Numbered from the stretch's first letter, positions 19,445-28,407 are shown. The stretch: DNA of 64,000 nucleotides from Caldithrix abyssi DSM 13497 (GCF_001886815.1 NZ_CP018099.1:4524501-4588500), one strand, 5' to 3'. The notes: a model not told the origin generated them from the letters alone. Numbers and translations: made by a program.

Positions 19445-20677
19445 TCAGGTAATTTTTTCTAAAAATGGTTTTAAATCTTTTTCGTAAATATTATCCCACA
19501 CATAGTCTTTCATCACCTTTCGGAACCAGCGCGCCGTGCGATTATTTTGCACAACGGCCTGAATTTTTTCTGCAATCTGCTGCGGTTCTTCTTTTAAATC
19601 GAAATAGATCGCTTCGTTTGGAGCAATGGAACGGAAGGGCGGAATATCCGAGCAGACGATGGGCAGTTTAATCATGCCCGCTTCCAGCAGTGGAATGCCA
19701 AAGCCCTCGATTTTACTGGGCATGAACAAAACGTCGGAAATCAGGTAGAGGTCGTGCATGGTAACGCGGCTGGCCGGCAACTTGCCGCCGCCGTTAAACT
19801 GGTAATCGGCCACCATAACGATAGAGTTGAGCACATTTAAACGTTCGGCCAGGCGAATCAACTTTTGATGGTAGCGTACAGTTTTCCGCTCATGTGGGTC
19901 GTAAGCGCCGGTTACCAATAGTTTGGCGTTCAGTCCCTTTTGGCGCAAAGCGTGCAACACTTCAATGGACAGCTCGATGTTTTTACGCGGATGCAGCCGG
20001 GAAGGCTGAACCATAATCAAATCGGCCATGAACAATTCCTGTTCCTGAATCAAACGCACGGTCTGTGGATCAAGCCGAAAAAAACGAATGGGATCGATAC
20101 CGTTGGGAATCACCGTAATGTCGTTTTCGGCAAGCTGGTACAACTCCCGAAATTCAACGGCGCGGCTTTCGGAAATGGTCACGTAATGGATGTTCGGATT
20201 GTAGGTTTTCAGAATACGAAACGGTTCCAGGTCCAATTCCTGCGGGTAATTGTTGTAAAAAAAGGGGGAATCATGGTTCCAGTTAACCACGGAAATCACC
20301 TTTTCATTGGCCAGTTGGTGCAAAGCGTTGGTCAGCGGCAGATTGTAAGGCATCGATAGCACATTGTGGGCGATTAAAACGTCAAACCGCTGTAAAGCCT
20401 TTTTCAAAGAGTTAAAGATTTTCTGAGCAATGGCCCTCAGTTGGGCCTGGTTTTCGACGGGCTTTTGCTGCAGTTTTTTAATCTCGCTGTTTTGCGAGGA
20501 TAGCAGCGGGCTAAAATAGAAATCAATACCGCTTTGAAAATAATCACCCACACCCGCCAGAACTTTAACCGGATGATGATATCGATGAAATAACGACGCC
20601 TGTTGCCGAATGATCTCTTCGACGCCGCCTACCACCGGCGGGCAAGAATAATGTAAAATGGCTATGTTCTTTTGCAT
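19445..20677 (-). CDS. GT4-family glycosyltransferase
   Basis: 410 residues, GT-B fold. The N-terminal half starts IAILHYSCPPVVGGVEEII, the glycine-rich acceptor-side loop typical of GT4. The C-terminal half has MVQPSRLHPRKNIELSIEVL (donor-domain start) and FMPSKIEGFGIPLLEAGMIKLPIVCSD, split here as its EGFGIPLLEA E-x7-E motif that contacts the nucleotide-sugar. A retaining transfer from a nucleotide-sugar is expected. AAGGG ribosome-binding site before the ATG at 20677. It follows the second GT4 gene by 11 bases, at the distal end of the mevalonate operon. The acceptor is unknown; a polyprenyl lipid or a glycosylated compatible solute are both possible. Confidence 0.8.
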   Translation of the reverse strand: MQKNIAILHYSCPPVVGGVEEIIRQQASLFHRYHHPVKVLAGVGDYFQSGIDFYFSPLLSSQNSEIKKLQQKPVENQAQLRAIAQKIFNSLKKALQRFDVLIAHNVLSMPYNLPLTNALHQLANEKVISVVNWNHDSPFFYNNYPQELDLEPFRILKTYNPNIHYVTISESRAVEFRELYQLAENDITVIPNGIDPIRFFRLDPQTVRLIQEQELFMADLIMVQPSRLHPRKNIELSIEVLHALRQKGLNAKLLVTGAYDPHERKTVRYHQKLIRLAERLNVLNSIVMVADYQFNGGGKLPASRVTMHDLYLISDVLFMPSKIEGFGIPLLEAGMIKLPIVCSDIPPFRSIAPNEAIYFDLKEEPQQIAEKIQAVVQNNRTARWFRKVMKDYVWDNIYEKDLKPFLEKIT

Positions 20678-20688
20678 TCGATTTCCCT

Positions 20689-21945
20689 TTAGGGTTTAAA
20701 CGTGTTGATCAAATAAATCAGCTTCTCCTCCGCCACTTCGTACGAAAAGTACTTTTTGGCCAGCTCGTAATTTTTTTTGACCATCCGTTCGCGCAGCTCT
20801 TCGTCTTTGAGAACGCGCTTGATTCTGGTTATGGCTTTTTTGGTGGCAAAACCGTCAATGGTGATCACGTCAAAGCCCTTTGGTTCGATGTCCACGCGGT
20901 AAATGGAATAACGGTTAACAACGATGGGCTTCATGTAGTAGATGGCCTCCAGAAAGGCGTTGCCAAATCCCTCGTAGCCGCTGGGGTAGGTGATCAGGTC
21001 GGCGCAGCGATAAACATCTTCAATCGTGTACTTTTTGCCGCCGCGACGGCGATTATCGCCGATCAGGTGATCGATAAGCGCCAGTTGAATTTTGTGTTTA
21101 TCGGCATATTCCACGATGCGCTGGTAGTAATCCTGTCCCTCGTCGCCGGCCGAATGGGAAATGACCAGCATCGGTTTTTTCAGGTTGAGATAACTGACAA
21201 TTTCGATGGAGCGTTCAATCCATTTGCGCGGAACGATTCTGGTGGGCTGTAAAATAAAGGGTTCGTCCTGGGCCAGGCCGATAATTTCACGCAGCTTGCA
21301 ATTTTTACGCTGCGTAATAATGGGCTCTTCTTCAAAATCGAGTACATTAGGTATAATGGTGTTGCTGATCCCCACCCGGTAACTCAATTCTTTGGAAGCC
21401 AGCGAATTGATAACCACGTGTCGAATGTGGGGATGATCAGGTGGAAAGGCCATGTTCAGGTAGTCCTGACAGGCATTAACCAGAAAGCGGTCGCGCTCCC
21501 AGAAAAAATCGTGGTGGTGGGCAATGGTCGGAATGCCCGTTTCGTTAATAAATTCGGTAATGGCCAGCCCCAGCGGAATGTTCATCGGAATGGTCAAAGC
21601 GTTTTCCGGAATTAAAAGATCAATGTCAAATTTTTTGATAAAACGGTACAGCTCTGCCTTAATTTTTTCTTTTAACTGGTGGATTTTAGCAGTGATTTCG
21701 GGCTGGCGCGTACGCACGCCGAAAACAGATTCCGTAATTTCTTTGATAGCCGGATGATCAAAAAAGGCTTCTTCTACCACCATGGAACGAGATTTTGGCG
21801 TGGAGAGCTGACCGGCAAAAAAGAAGCAGTCAAAGCGATTGCGCTCCAGAATTTCGACCCATTTGGCAATTTCCAGAGAAACGCCGTCGGTGCCGGCAAT
21901 GCGCGTTGAAATAAAGCCAACATTTTTAATCGGTCGATTTAACAT
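20689..21945 (-). CDS. GT4-family glycosyltransferase (mannosylglucosylglycerate-synthase-like?)
   Basis: 418 residues, GT-B fold. The N-terminus VGFISTRIAGTDGVSLEIAKW is a distinctive variant of the GT4 acceptor loop. The donor domain shows LQPTRIVPRKWIERSIEIV and YPSGYEGFGNAFLEAIYYMK, with the E-x7-E motif in EGFGNAFLE. From memory, the GTDGVSLE start is seen in enzymes making mannosylglucosylglycerate or related glycerate glycosides in thermophiles; I cannot verify this and hold it at low confidence. Located 33 bases after idi, 11 bases before the other GT4 gene, and cotranscribed with both. Confidence 0.78.
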   Translation of the reverse strand: MLNRPIKNVGFISTRIAGTDGVSLEIAKWVEILERNRFDCFFFAGQLSTPKSRSMVVEEAFFDHPAIKEITESVFGVRTRQPEITAKIHQLKEKIKAELYRFIKKFDIDLLIPENALTIPMNIPLGLAITEFINETGIPTIAHHHDFFWERDRFLVNACQDYLNMAFPPDHPHIRHVVINSLASKELSYRVGISNTIIPNVLDFEEEPIITQRKNCKLREIIGLAQDEPFILQPTRIVPRKWIERSIEIVSYLNLKKPMLVISHSAGDEGQDYYQRIVEYADKHKIQLALIDHLIGDNRRRGGKKYTIEDVYRCADLITYPSGYEGFGNAFLEAIYYMKPIVVNRYSIYRVDIEPKGFDVITIDGFATKKAITRIKRVLKDEELRERMVKKNYELAKKYFSYEVAEEKLIYLINTFKP

Positions 21946-21978
21946 GACGCCTCTTCCCCCTCGCTTTATCTCCCCTTA

Positions 21979-22548
21979 TTATCTGGCAGAAATCATTTTT
22001 TTAATTTCGGGCCAGAATTCTCTGCGAATGCGCTCCCATTCCATTTTAAACCAGGGCGTAAACTGCGCGGGATGGGCCTGCATTTCTTTTTCCAGGTCTT
22101 CGGGCGAGATGTAACGAATGGCCGCAATTTCATTAGGATTAACGGCCGGCGGCTCGTCGGTTTTGCCCACGTACACCGCGCACAGTTCGTTTTCTGAACC
22201 GACATCTTTGAATCTGGCCTGGTACTGAAATTTAAACAAAAATTTTAACGGCGCTGCCAGGCCCAGTTCTTCCTGAAGGCGCCGCCGGGTAGCTTCTTCG
22301 TAGGTTTCGCCCTTACGCGGATGGCTGCAGCAGGTATTGGACCAGAAGAGCCCCCACAGCCGCTTATCCTGACTGCGCTGCTGCAAAAGCAGCTCGCCCT
22401 GGCTGTTAAAGATAAAAATGGAAAAGGCGCGGTGCAGCAAACCGTCGCCGTTATGGCAAACGTCCTTGGTCTCGTAACCAAGCACATTATCGTTTTCATC
22501 CACCAGGATCAATTTTTCATCGTCAAAGGAGACAATCTGATCGTTCAC
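21979..22548 (-). CDS. idi: isopentenyl-diphosphate delta-isomerase, type I
   Basis: 189 residues, Nudix fold. It isomerises IPP to DMAPP, the last step needed for a mevalonate-route organism. Key features: HRAFSIFIFNSQGELLLQQR; the catalytic Cys and metal His in WSNTCCSHPRKGE; the Nudix-like RRRLQEELGL; and the second catalytic Glu in SENELCAVYVG. The C-terminus WFKMEWERIRREFWPEI matches the family. Start is a GTG at 22548 with GAGG eight bases upstream. It follows the HMG-CoA reductase/mevalonate kinase fusion by 16 bases. Confidence 0.93.
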   Translation of the reverse strand: MNDQIVSFDDEKLILVDENDNVLGYETKDVCHNGDGLLHRAFSIFIFNSQGELLLQQRSQDKRLWGLFWSNTCCSHPRKGETYEEATRRRLQEELGLAAPLKFLFKFQYQARFKDVGSENELCAVYVGKTDEPPAVNPNEIAAIRYISPEDLEKEMQAHPAQFTPWFKMEWERIRREFWPEIKKMISAR

Positions 22549-22564
22549 AATGCAGTCCTCATTT

Positions 22565-24817
22565 TTATTTTAAATCGGTAATGTAAGCCCGATAACCGAC
22601 GTTACGAATGGCTTTGGCCACTTTTTCGGCATTTTCCGGGCAGAGGGCAATAATGGCTCCACCGCCGCCACCGCCGGTCAGTTTGGCGCCTAAAGCGCCG
22701 TTGTTGCGGGCAATTTCTACTAACTCTTCGATTTCCCTGCCGGAAACCTGAAGGGCGTTTAACAGGCCCTGGTTGATATTCATCAACTGTCCGAGGTGTT
22801 CCAGATCGTAGTTTTCGATGGCTTTGGCTGCTTCCAGCACCAGCTGATCGATTTCTTTAAAAATGTGATTGTACAAACGCTTGTTGTTCTCCCAGGCCCG
22901 ACGCACGCGCGAAACCATTTTGGCCGTTAAACTTTCGGACCAGGTCAGACCGATTACAATGCGAATGGGCTGCGGAACACGTAATTCTTGAATTTTGGGC
23001 GGATTGCCTTTTTGAAAGAGTAAAAATTTGCCATAAGTGGCCAGCGTATTGTCAATTCCCGAAGCGGTACCATGCACAAGCTGCTCTGATTTGTAGGCCA
23101 GTTGAGAAATTTCTTCTAAACTAAGCTTAATCTTAAACTTTTCGGCCAGAGCGCGAATAATGGCCACCGCCAGCGAGGCCGATCCGCCAAGCCCCATGGC
23201 TCGCGGTACGTAAGGAAACACTTCAATTTTCATGTTCTCTTTCTCTAACCCCAACTCGTGTAAAATGAGGCTGAGCGAATTAAAAATGGAGTAGCGATAT
23301 TCTTTTCCTTTTTGCAGGCGCTCTTCAACGCCCCAGCGGGAAATAATCAAATGGATGCCGTCTTCATCGCTGTCGGAAACCATGGCCTGCATGGCCAGGG
23401 GGATGGGCGCCGCAATGGCGTGCGCGCCGTAAACCACGGCATGCTCGCCAAGCAGAATAACCTTGCCGTGACCGGTAGGAATCTTCTGTTCGGAAGGAGC
23501 AAGGTACAGCTCGGCATTGGGCTTTTCTTCTTTGACGGCCAGTTCGTTGATGATTTCTCTAGCCTTCCACACTTTAATTTCATTGGTTTCGATTAACCGT
23601 TCCACAACCGTTTCAAAGATTTCGGGCGTGGCGCCGGCCGCCATGGCCACACTGCGGGCGTGCAGGCTCATGTGACCGCGCTGGATACCTTCTGTGGCCA
23701 GCGCGCGAATAGCCGAAAGGTTCTGGGCCAGCCCTACCGCAGCCAGCACCTGCGCCAGCTCAGCGGCCGAAGAGATGTTCAGCAGATGCAGGGCAATGGC
23801 CACCGTCGGATTGCTCTCCAGAGGGCCGCCAACAATCCCCACACGGATGGGAAGTTCAATAAAGCCGAGCAGGTCGCCGTTTTCCGCTTTTTCCCAGCGG
23901 GTTAACGAAGTGTACCTTCCGTTGCGCGCGGCGTAAGCGTGAGCGGCCGCTTCAATGGCCCGCCAGTCGTTACCGGTTGCAATCACCACCGGATCGATAC
24001 CATTCATTATTCCCTTGTTGTGCGTGGTAGCCCGGTAAGGATCGGCCGCGGCAAATTCGTAAGCCAGAATGATCCCGTCGCGCACTTGCTCTCCGGAGTA
24101 CCCTTTTCCTTCTAATAATTTAACCGGAATCCGGCACTGCGCCCTGGCCAGAGAGCGATCGGCCAAGTTGGAGAGAATGCGTAAAAAGACTTCGCCGCCG
24201 GTGATCTTTTCGATGAGCGAAGCCACGCCCTCGCACATACTGTTAACCAGATTGGCGCCCATGGCATCGCGCGTGTCCACCAACAGGTGAACCACCACCA
24301 TGTCGCCGCGGCTGGATGCGCCGGATAAAATACGCACTTCCAGATCCTGAACGCCTCCGCCACGCGCCACCATTTTAGGATGTAAACTGTTGGCCAGATT
24401 GATGATCTCTTCTTTGTTTTGTAAAATGGCCTGCTTGGCAGCCGACGGATTTTTAACATCCACAATCTGAATTTGACCGATTAAAATGGGCCCGGTGTAC
24501 TCAGCCGTAAAGCCCCCCGCCTGACGGACCACTTTGGCCGCCGAGCTCACGGCCGCCACAATGGAAGGCTCTTCCACCACCATGGGCACCACGTAATCTT
24601 TGCCGTTTACCTTAAAGTTCAAACCCAGCCCCATGGGCAAACCGAAAACGCCAATCACGTTTTCGATCATTCGATCAGAGTCTTCGCTACGCAACAAATG
24701 GTTGCCGTTTTTTAGCCTGATGTACTCTTCTTCGCTGATAAAATTGCGTTCTCGTAATATTTTTAAACGTTCCTGAATGCTCAATCTGTAAAAATTTGCG
24801 ATTCGCGAACTCGGCAT
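22565..24817 (-). CDS. fused class II HMG-CoA reductase and mevalonate kinase
   Basis: 750 residues from the ATG at 24817, chosen because AAGGA lies seven bases upstream; an ATG at 24847 lacks a site. Residues 1-425 are HMG-CoA reductase: SRIANFYRLSIQERL, the ENVIGVFGLPMGLGLNF substrate loop, catalytic Glu in VEEPSIVAAVSSAA, cofactor motif DTRDAMGANLVN, GGPLESNPTVAIAL, and catalytic His in GHMSLHARSVA. After a short linker (EEKPNAELYLAPSEQ), residues about 440-750 are a GHMP kinase: GHGKVILLGEHAVVYG, PRAMGLGGSASLAVA, GTASGIDNTLATYG and AKLTGGGGGGAIIAL, all typical of mevalonate kinase. One chain would reduce HMG-CoA to mevalonate and phosphorylate it. All active-site residues appear intact in both halves. 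Confidence 0.93.
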   Translation of the reverse strand: MPSSRIANFYRLSIQERLKILRERNFISEEEYIRLKNGNHLLRSEDSDRMIENVIGVFGLPMGLGLNFKVNGKDYVVPMVVEEPSIVAAVSSAAKVVRQAGGFTAEYTGPILIGQIQIVDVKNPSAAKQAILQNKEEIINLANSLHPKMVARGGGVQDLEVRILSGASSRGDMVVVHLLVDTRDAMGANLVNSMCEGVASLIEKITGGEVFLRILSNLADRSLARAQCRIPVKLLEGKGYSGEQVRDGIILAYEFAAADPYRATTHNKGIMNGIDPVVIATGNDWRAIEAAAHAYAARNGRYTSLTRWEKAENGDLLGFIELPIRVGIVGGPLESNPTVAIALHLLNISSAAELAQVLAAVGLAQNLSAIRALATEGIQRGHMSLHARSVAMAAGATPEIFETVVERLIETNEIKVWKAREIINELAVKEEKPNAELYLAPSEQKIPTGHGKVILLGEHAVVYGAHAIAAPIPLAMQAMVSDSDEDGIHLIISRWGVEERLQKGKEYRYSIFNSLSLILHELGLEKENMKIEVFPYVPRAMGLGGSASLAVAIIRALAEKFKIKLSLEEISQLAYKSEQLVHGTASGIDNTLATYGKFLLFQKGNPPKIQELRVPQPIRIVIGLTWSESLTAKMVSRVRRAWENNKRLYNHIFKEIDQLVLEAAKAIENYDLEHLGQLMNINQGLLNALQVSGREIEELVEIARNNGALGAKLTGGGGGGAIIALCPENAEKVAKAIRNVGYRAYITDLK

Positions 24818-24873
24818 TTTTTTGTCCTTGTGTTTTTGTTCTTTCATCTAAATCTACTTAAATATGTAAAAAA

Positions 24874-25938
24874 TTAAAAAGATTTTTCAAGGCGCACGCC
24901 TTCGGTAGCCACATCCACGTCCAGCGGAAAATAACCGCTGTTTTTGATGATGGTGATCGCCTCCGAAAACCTCTGGCGGTCATCGGAAAAGATTAAGCCG
25001 ATGTCTCCGCTACCGGCGCCAGATGGCTTGTAAACCACGCCCGCTCGGTGCGCCAGATCGGCCAGTTTTTGATGAACGCCTGAGATAATCGGCATTCCGC
25101 TTTGATCGCCCAGGTTTTTGAGGGTAATGTAAAATTCACGAACCTTTTCCAGAAAAAGTTCCACCTGCCTCTGTTCAAAAGCCTGCAGCCCCTGAACGCT
25201 GAGCGCTTTTAATCTTTCCATTATCGGATCGTACACCTCCGGACGCTTCTCTTTTAATTGTTTAACGCCGCCTACCAGTTTAGTGGTGGAAGCGCTTTTA
25301 CCGGTGAAAACAGGGCGGAAATACAGCCCCGCACAGGGCGAAACAGGTTGTGGCAGTTTGTTCACAGGATCGTTCTCGTAAATCCTTTCGTAATGCAAAT
25401 AACCGCCAAAATAGCTGGCCGCCACATCAATACCGCTGCCCATTTTACCCTGCGCATGGTGATGCGCGCTTAAAGCAAGCCGAAAAATCTGCGCTTCCGT
25501 CATATCCAGCTTTGAAATGACAACCAGCCCTTTAACCAGCGCGGCGCAAAAAGCGGCGCTGGAGCCAAAGCCCATTTTGCTGTGAAATTGTTCAGCATAA
25601 AAGGCGTCGGTATTGATTGCAATGCGCAGGCCCTGGTTTTTCAAAGGATCAGGCAGCCGGCTGTACACATATTCCATGATTCCGGCAAAGAGAGTTAATT
25701 TACGCAGCGCTTCCTGCCCCAGAGCAGGATCAAAACGCACATGCGCGTTTGGTAAGATCACAAAAGGCAGCTCATGTAAGTTCAATGAAGGCGCCGAAAA
25801 GACAAACTCATTGCCCGCCAATCTTCCAATTTGCACGCTGGCCCGAACATCCACCGCGCAAACCAGGGCGGGGGCATCTTCAAGAACGGCGTATTCGCCC
25901 AGCAGAATCATCTTTCCCGGAGCTGTTACTCGAATCAT
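24874..25938 (-). CDS. phosphomevalonate kinase
   Basis: 354 residues, GHMP kinase superfamily. It converts 5-phosphomevalonate to the diphosphate. Motifs: VTAPGKMILLGEYAVLEDAPA (the E after LLG is typical), KMGFGSSAAFCAALVKG (phosphate loop), GSGIDVAASYFGGYL, and YKPSGAGSGDIGLIF near the C-terminus. The pattern LLGEYAVLE with late PSGAGSGD identifies the phosphomevalonate rather than mevalonate kinase branch. Its start overlaps the stop of mvaD by ATGA, implying translational coupling, and the fusion gene follows. Confidence 0.88.
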   Translation of the reverse strand: MIRVTAPGKMILLGEYAVLEDAPALVCAVDVRASVQIGRLAGNEFVFSAPSLNLHELPFVILPNAHVRFDPALGQEALRKLTLFAGIMEYVYSRLPDPLKNQGLRIAINTDAFYAEQFHSKMGFGSSAAFCAALVKGLVVISKLDMTEAQIFRLALSAHHHAQGKMGSGIDVAASYFGGYLHYERIYENDPVNKLPQPVSPCAGLYFRPVFTGKSASTTKLVGGVKQLKEKRPEVYDPIMERLKALSVQGLQAFEQRQVELFLEKVREFYITLKNLGDQSGMPIISGVHQKLADLAHRAGVVYKPSGAGSGDIGLIFSDDRQRFSEAITIIKNSGYFPLDVDVATEGVRLEKSF

Positions 25939-26921
25939 TCGTCTGCCTCCAGAATCCGGGCATCAGGACCGGGCTTATTGCTTACCACCTCACGGATTCC
26001 CGGAATGGACTCCAGCATTTCTCTAACCTCGTTTTCATCTTCCGGTAAACAGAGCACCTTGATCTGCGGTCCGGCATCAATGGTAAAGTAAGCAGGGGTT
26101 CCACGCCGTCTTAGATCGCGTACGGCGTGCATTGCTTCTACGGTGACGCCATTCCAGTACAAAATACCCGGATTACTGCTTAAAGCCAGGGCATGCATTT
26201 TTAAACAGCTGTATTCGCTGAGCTCGCCTAATCGTTCAAAATCGCGATCAAGGATGGCCTGGCGCATGGCTGTTAAATCGGCGTGCTGAGCGTCGATCCA
26301 GGCCTGGTAATAAGGCGAGGTAGTTTTACTGAGATTCATGCCGGCGGTGGAACCAATTTTTTTGGCCGCGCCTGAGGTAATGCCAATAAGCAGACGGATG
26401 TCCCAGTGGGCTGGCGGAGCAATTGGTTCGGCAAAGGCGTCGCTGCCGTCTGCGCTTTGACCGGCGTGCATTTCAACAAAACCGCCCGGAATGGAACGCG
26501 CCGCCGAACCCGAACCCTGACGCGCCAGAACGGACAATTCTTTGCGTGACAAAGAAAGATGAAGCGCCCGCGCTGCGGCCAGCGTTAAGGCGGCAAATCC
26601 GGAAGCAGAAGAGGCCAGACCAGCAGCCGTAGGAAAGTTATTATGAGATTGGATGACCGCTTTGTGATTTATGCCGGCAAGCTTGCGAAGAACATCAAGG
26701 AAGCGAGACGTACGCCCTGTTTCTTCAGGCGAAGCTGTTTTATCATTTAAAATCAATTGATCTGTCTGAAATTGCGGACTGAATTCGATTTCGGTCTCTG
26801 TCCACAGCGCACTAAGCGTTAGCGAAATAGACCCCACCGCAGGTAAATTTAAACGTTCATCTCGTTTTCCCCAGTATTTAATAAGCGCGATATTGGAATG
26901 CGCCCTGGCTTTTGCCCGCAT
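25935..26921 (-). CDS. mvaD: diphosphomevalonate decarboxylase
   Basis: 328 residues. It performs ATP-dependent decarboxylation of mevalonate diphosphate to IPP. Motifs: the family start ARAHSNIALIKYWGKRDERL, PAVGSISLTL, the phosphate loop FPTAAGLASSASGFAAL, GSGSAARSIPGGFVEM, and the catalytic-Asp segment FTIDAGPQIKVLCLP. First gene of the mevalonate operon; the promoter should lie in the AT-rich 26922-27060 segment. AGGAG precedes the ATG at 26921. With the three downstream genes, HMG-CoA to IPP/DMAPP is complete; HMG-CoA synthase and thiolase are not in the window. Confidence 0.93.
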   Translation of the reverse strand: MRAKARAHSNIALIKYWGKRDERLNLPAVGSISLTLSALWTETEIEFSPQFQTDQLILNDKTASPEETGRTSRFLDVLRKLAGINHKAVIQSHNNFPTAAGLASSASGFAALTLAAARALHLSLSRKELSVLARQGSGSAARSIPGGFVEMHAGQSADGSDAFAEPIAPPAHWDIRLLIGITSGAAKKIGSTAGMNLSKTTSPYYQAWIDAQHADLTAMRQAILDRDFERLGELSEYSCLKMHALALSSNPGILYWNGVTVEAMHAVRDLRRRGTPAYFTIDAGPQIKVLCLPEDENEVREMLESIPGIREVVSNKPGPDARILEADE

Positions 26922-27122
26922 TTATTTCTCCTAAAATGTTGAATTTTAAATTTAAAAAAAATAATTACAATTTGCGAATATGATGTGCGAAAAACGGGAA
27001 ATAGGCCTCCCAAACACCACTTTTATTACCAGCGTTTCAAAATAAGTTTCAATTTTAATCATTTTTTTCTAACTTTCCGTTAAACAAAAAAAGTAGAATT
27101 GAGTTCAAAGCTTGAGGATTGA

Positions 27123-27731
27123 ATGAAGATTTTAATTGCCACGGGGAATAAACATAAACGGGAGGAAATCCAGCAGATCTTAAACGGATTGGAAGTGGAG
27201 CTGATTTCCATTGACCAGTTGCCTGAAAGTATTGAAGTAGAAGAAACGGGCGAAACATTTACCGAAAACGCCCGCTTGAAGGCAGAGGCCTACTTTGAGT
27301 TGACGGGGCTTCCTGTGCTGGCAGATGATTCTGGCCTGGAAGTTCCGGCCTTGAATAATGAACCTGGCGTACGTTCGGCGCGCTATGCAGGCGAAAATGC
27401 GGATTATTTGAAGAACAATCAATTACTGCTGGAGCGGATGAAAGACCTGGCCTCATCAGACAGGAAGGCTCGCTTCCGTTGTGTGATGTGCTTTAAGACA
27501 TCAGAAGGCGAATGGTTTTTTGAAGGAATAACAGAAGGGGAAATTTTGCAGGAGTTTCGCGGCTCAGGAGGCTTTGGTTACGACCCGTTGTTTTATGTTC
27601 CTGCTTTGCAAAAGACCTATGCCGAGTTGACTCCGGAAGAGAAAAACCGAATCAGTCACAGAGGGCTGGCTTTAAAGAAATTTAAAAAATTTTTAAAAGA
27701 ATACCTGAAAAAATTTGACAAACGTCAATAG
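27123..27731 (+). CDS. rdgB: XTP/dITP diphosphatase (HAM1/RdgB)
   Basis: 202 residues, usual length. It hydrolyses non-canonical purine triphosphates (dITP, XTP) to monophosphates, keeping them out of DNA and RNA. The start KILIATGNKHKREEIQQIL contains the family's SxNxxK-like loop (here TGNKHK). PVLADDSGLEVPALNNEPGVRSARYAG is present as its DDSGLEV and GVRSARYAG parts; further motifs are FRGSGGFGYDPLFYVP and NRISHRGLALKKF. Divergent from mvaD. A tRNA cluster begins 53 bases downstream. Confidence 0.93.
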   Translation: MKILIATGNKHKREEIQQILNGLEVELISIDQLPESIEVEETGETFTENARLKAEAYFELTGLPVLADDSGLEVPALNNEPGVRSARYAGENADYLKNNQLLLERMKDLASSDRKARFRCVMCFKTSEGEWFFEGITEGEILQEFRGSGGFGYDPLFYVPALQKTYAELTPEEKNRISHRGLALKKFKKFLKEYLKKFDKRQ

Positions 27732-27784
27732 AAGTTTTAAATTTGTGAGCTCTAATTTAAATTAGAGAGCAACGATTGTCCCAT

Positions 27785-27861
<77 letters not shown>

Positions 27862-27865
27862 CGTT

Positions 27866-27939
<74 letters not shown>

Positions 27940-27947
27940 CATGAGAT

Positions 27948-28022
27948 GGTGAGTGTAGCTCAGTTGGTTAGAGCACCAGATTGTGGCTCTGGGGGTCGTG
28001 GGTTCAATTCCCATCACTCACC
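27948..28022 (+). tRNA. tRNA-His (GTG anticodon)
   Basis: 75 bases counted from the extra G at -1 that pairs with C73, the identity feature of tRNA-His. Acceptor GTGAGTG/CACTCAC, D arm TAGCTCAGTTGGTTAGAGCA, anticodon loop TTGTGGC with anticodon GTG, T arm GTGGGTTCAATTCCCAT. CCA not encoded. Confidence 0.94.
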
Positions 28023-28073
28023 CACTTGAAAAAAAGTTCTTACCTGTTTTTAGGTAAGAGTGTGAACATAGAC

Positions 28074-28146
28074 GCTCCCATCGTCTAGAGGCCTAGGACA
28101 CCGCCCTTTCACGGCGGCGACAGGGGTTCGAATCCCCTTGGGAGTG
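28074..28146 (+). tRNA. tRNA-Glu (TTC anticodon), parent of the downstream repeat array
   Basis: 73 bases. Acceptor GCTCCCA/TGGGAGT, D arm TCGTCTAGAGGCCTAGGACA, anticodon stem CCGCC/GGCGG with loop CTTTCAC giving TTC, T arm AGGGGTTCGAATCCCCT, discriminator G. CCA not encoded. Intact in all arms. Its 3' half (from the second strand of the anticodon stem) is repeated, in altered form, twelve times immediately downstream. Confidence 0.96.
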
Positions 28147-28156
28147 CCTCAAGAAA

Positions 28157-28184
28157 GAGCCCGCCAAATGGCGGGCTTTTTTAG
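28157..28184 (+). terminator. intrinsic terminator of the tRNA cluster
   Basis: Perfect 8-bp stem AGCCCGCC / GGCGGGCT with AAAT loop and a T6 run. Begins about 12 bases after tRNA-Glu. The same hairpin, with variants, recurs at the corresponding place in each downstream repeat unit. Confidence 0.9.
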
Positions 28185-28308
28185 TTTCAAACAAACGAAG
28201 CGTTGTACGAATTGAGCCGGAATGATTGGACGAAATGACCGGAACTCTACACGAAAGGTTCGAGTCAGAGGCAAATACTTTCAAAAAGAACGCATGCTGA
28301 TTTTTCGA

Positions 28309-28407
28309 CGGCGACAGGGGTTCTCCCACAGGGACTCCTGCGGAGGAATCCCCTTGGGAGTGCCTCATGAAAGAGCCCGCCAAATGGCGGGCTTTTTTAG
28401 TTTCAAA
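28309..28407 (+). ncRNA. candidate small RNA, first unit of the array (representative of 12)
   Basis: From the CGGCGACA marker to the end of the terminator. The core folds as CTCCCA / TGGGAG (outer 6 bp), a 2x2 internal loop, GGGA / TCCC, and a CTCC / GGAG cap with a three-base loop TGC or TAC. A terminator hairpin AGCCCGCC / GGCGGGCT with T6 follows at about 28373-28400. A weak promoter candidate in units of this kind is TTGAGT, 17 bases, then an A-rich -10 (GAAAAT or AAAAAA). Transcription is unproven; the call rests on conserved structure plus terminator. Confidence 0.4.
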
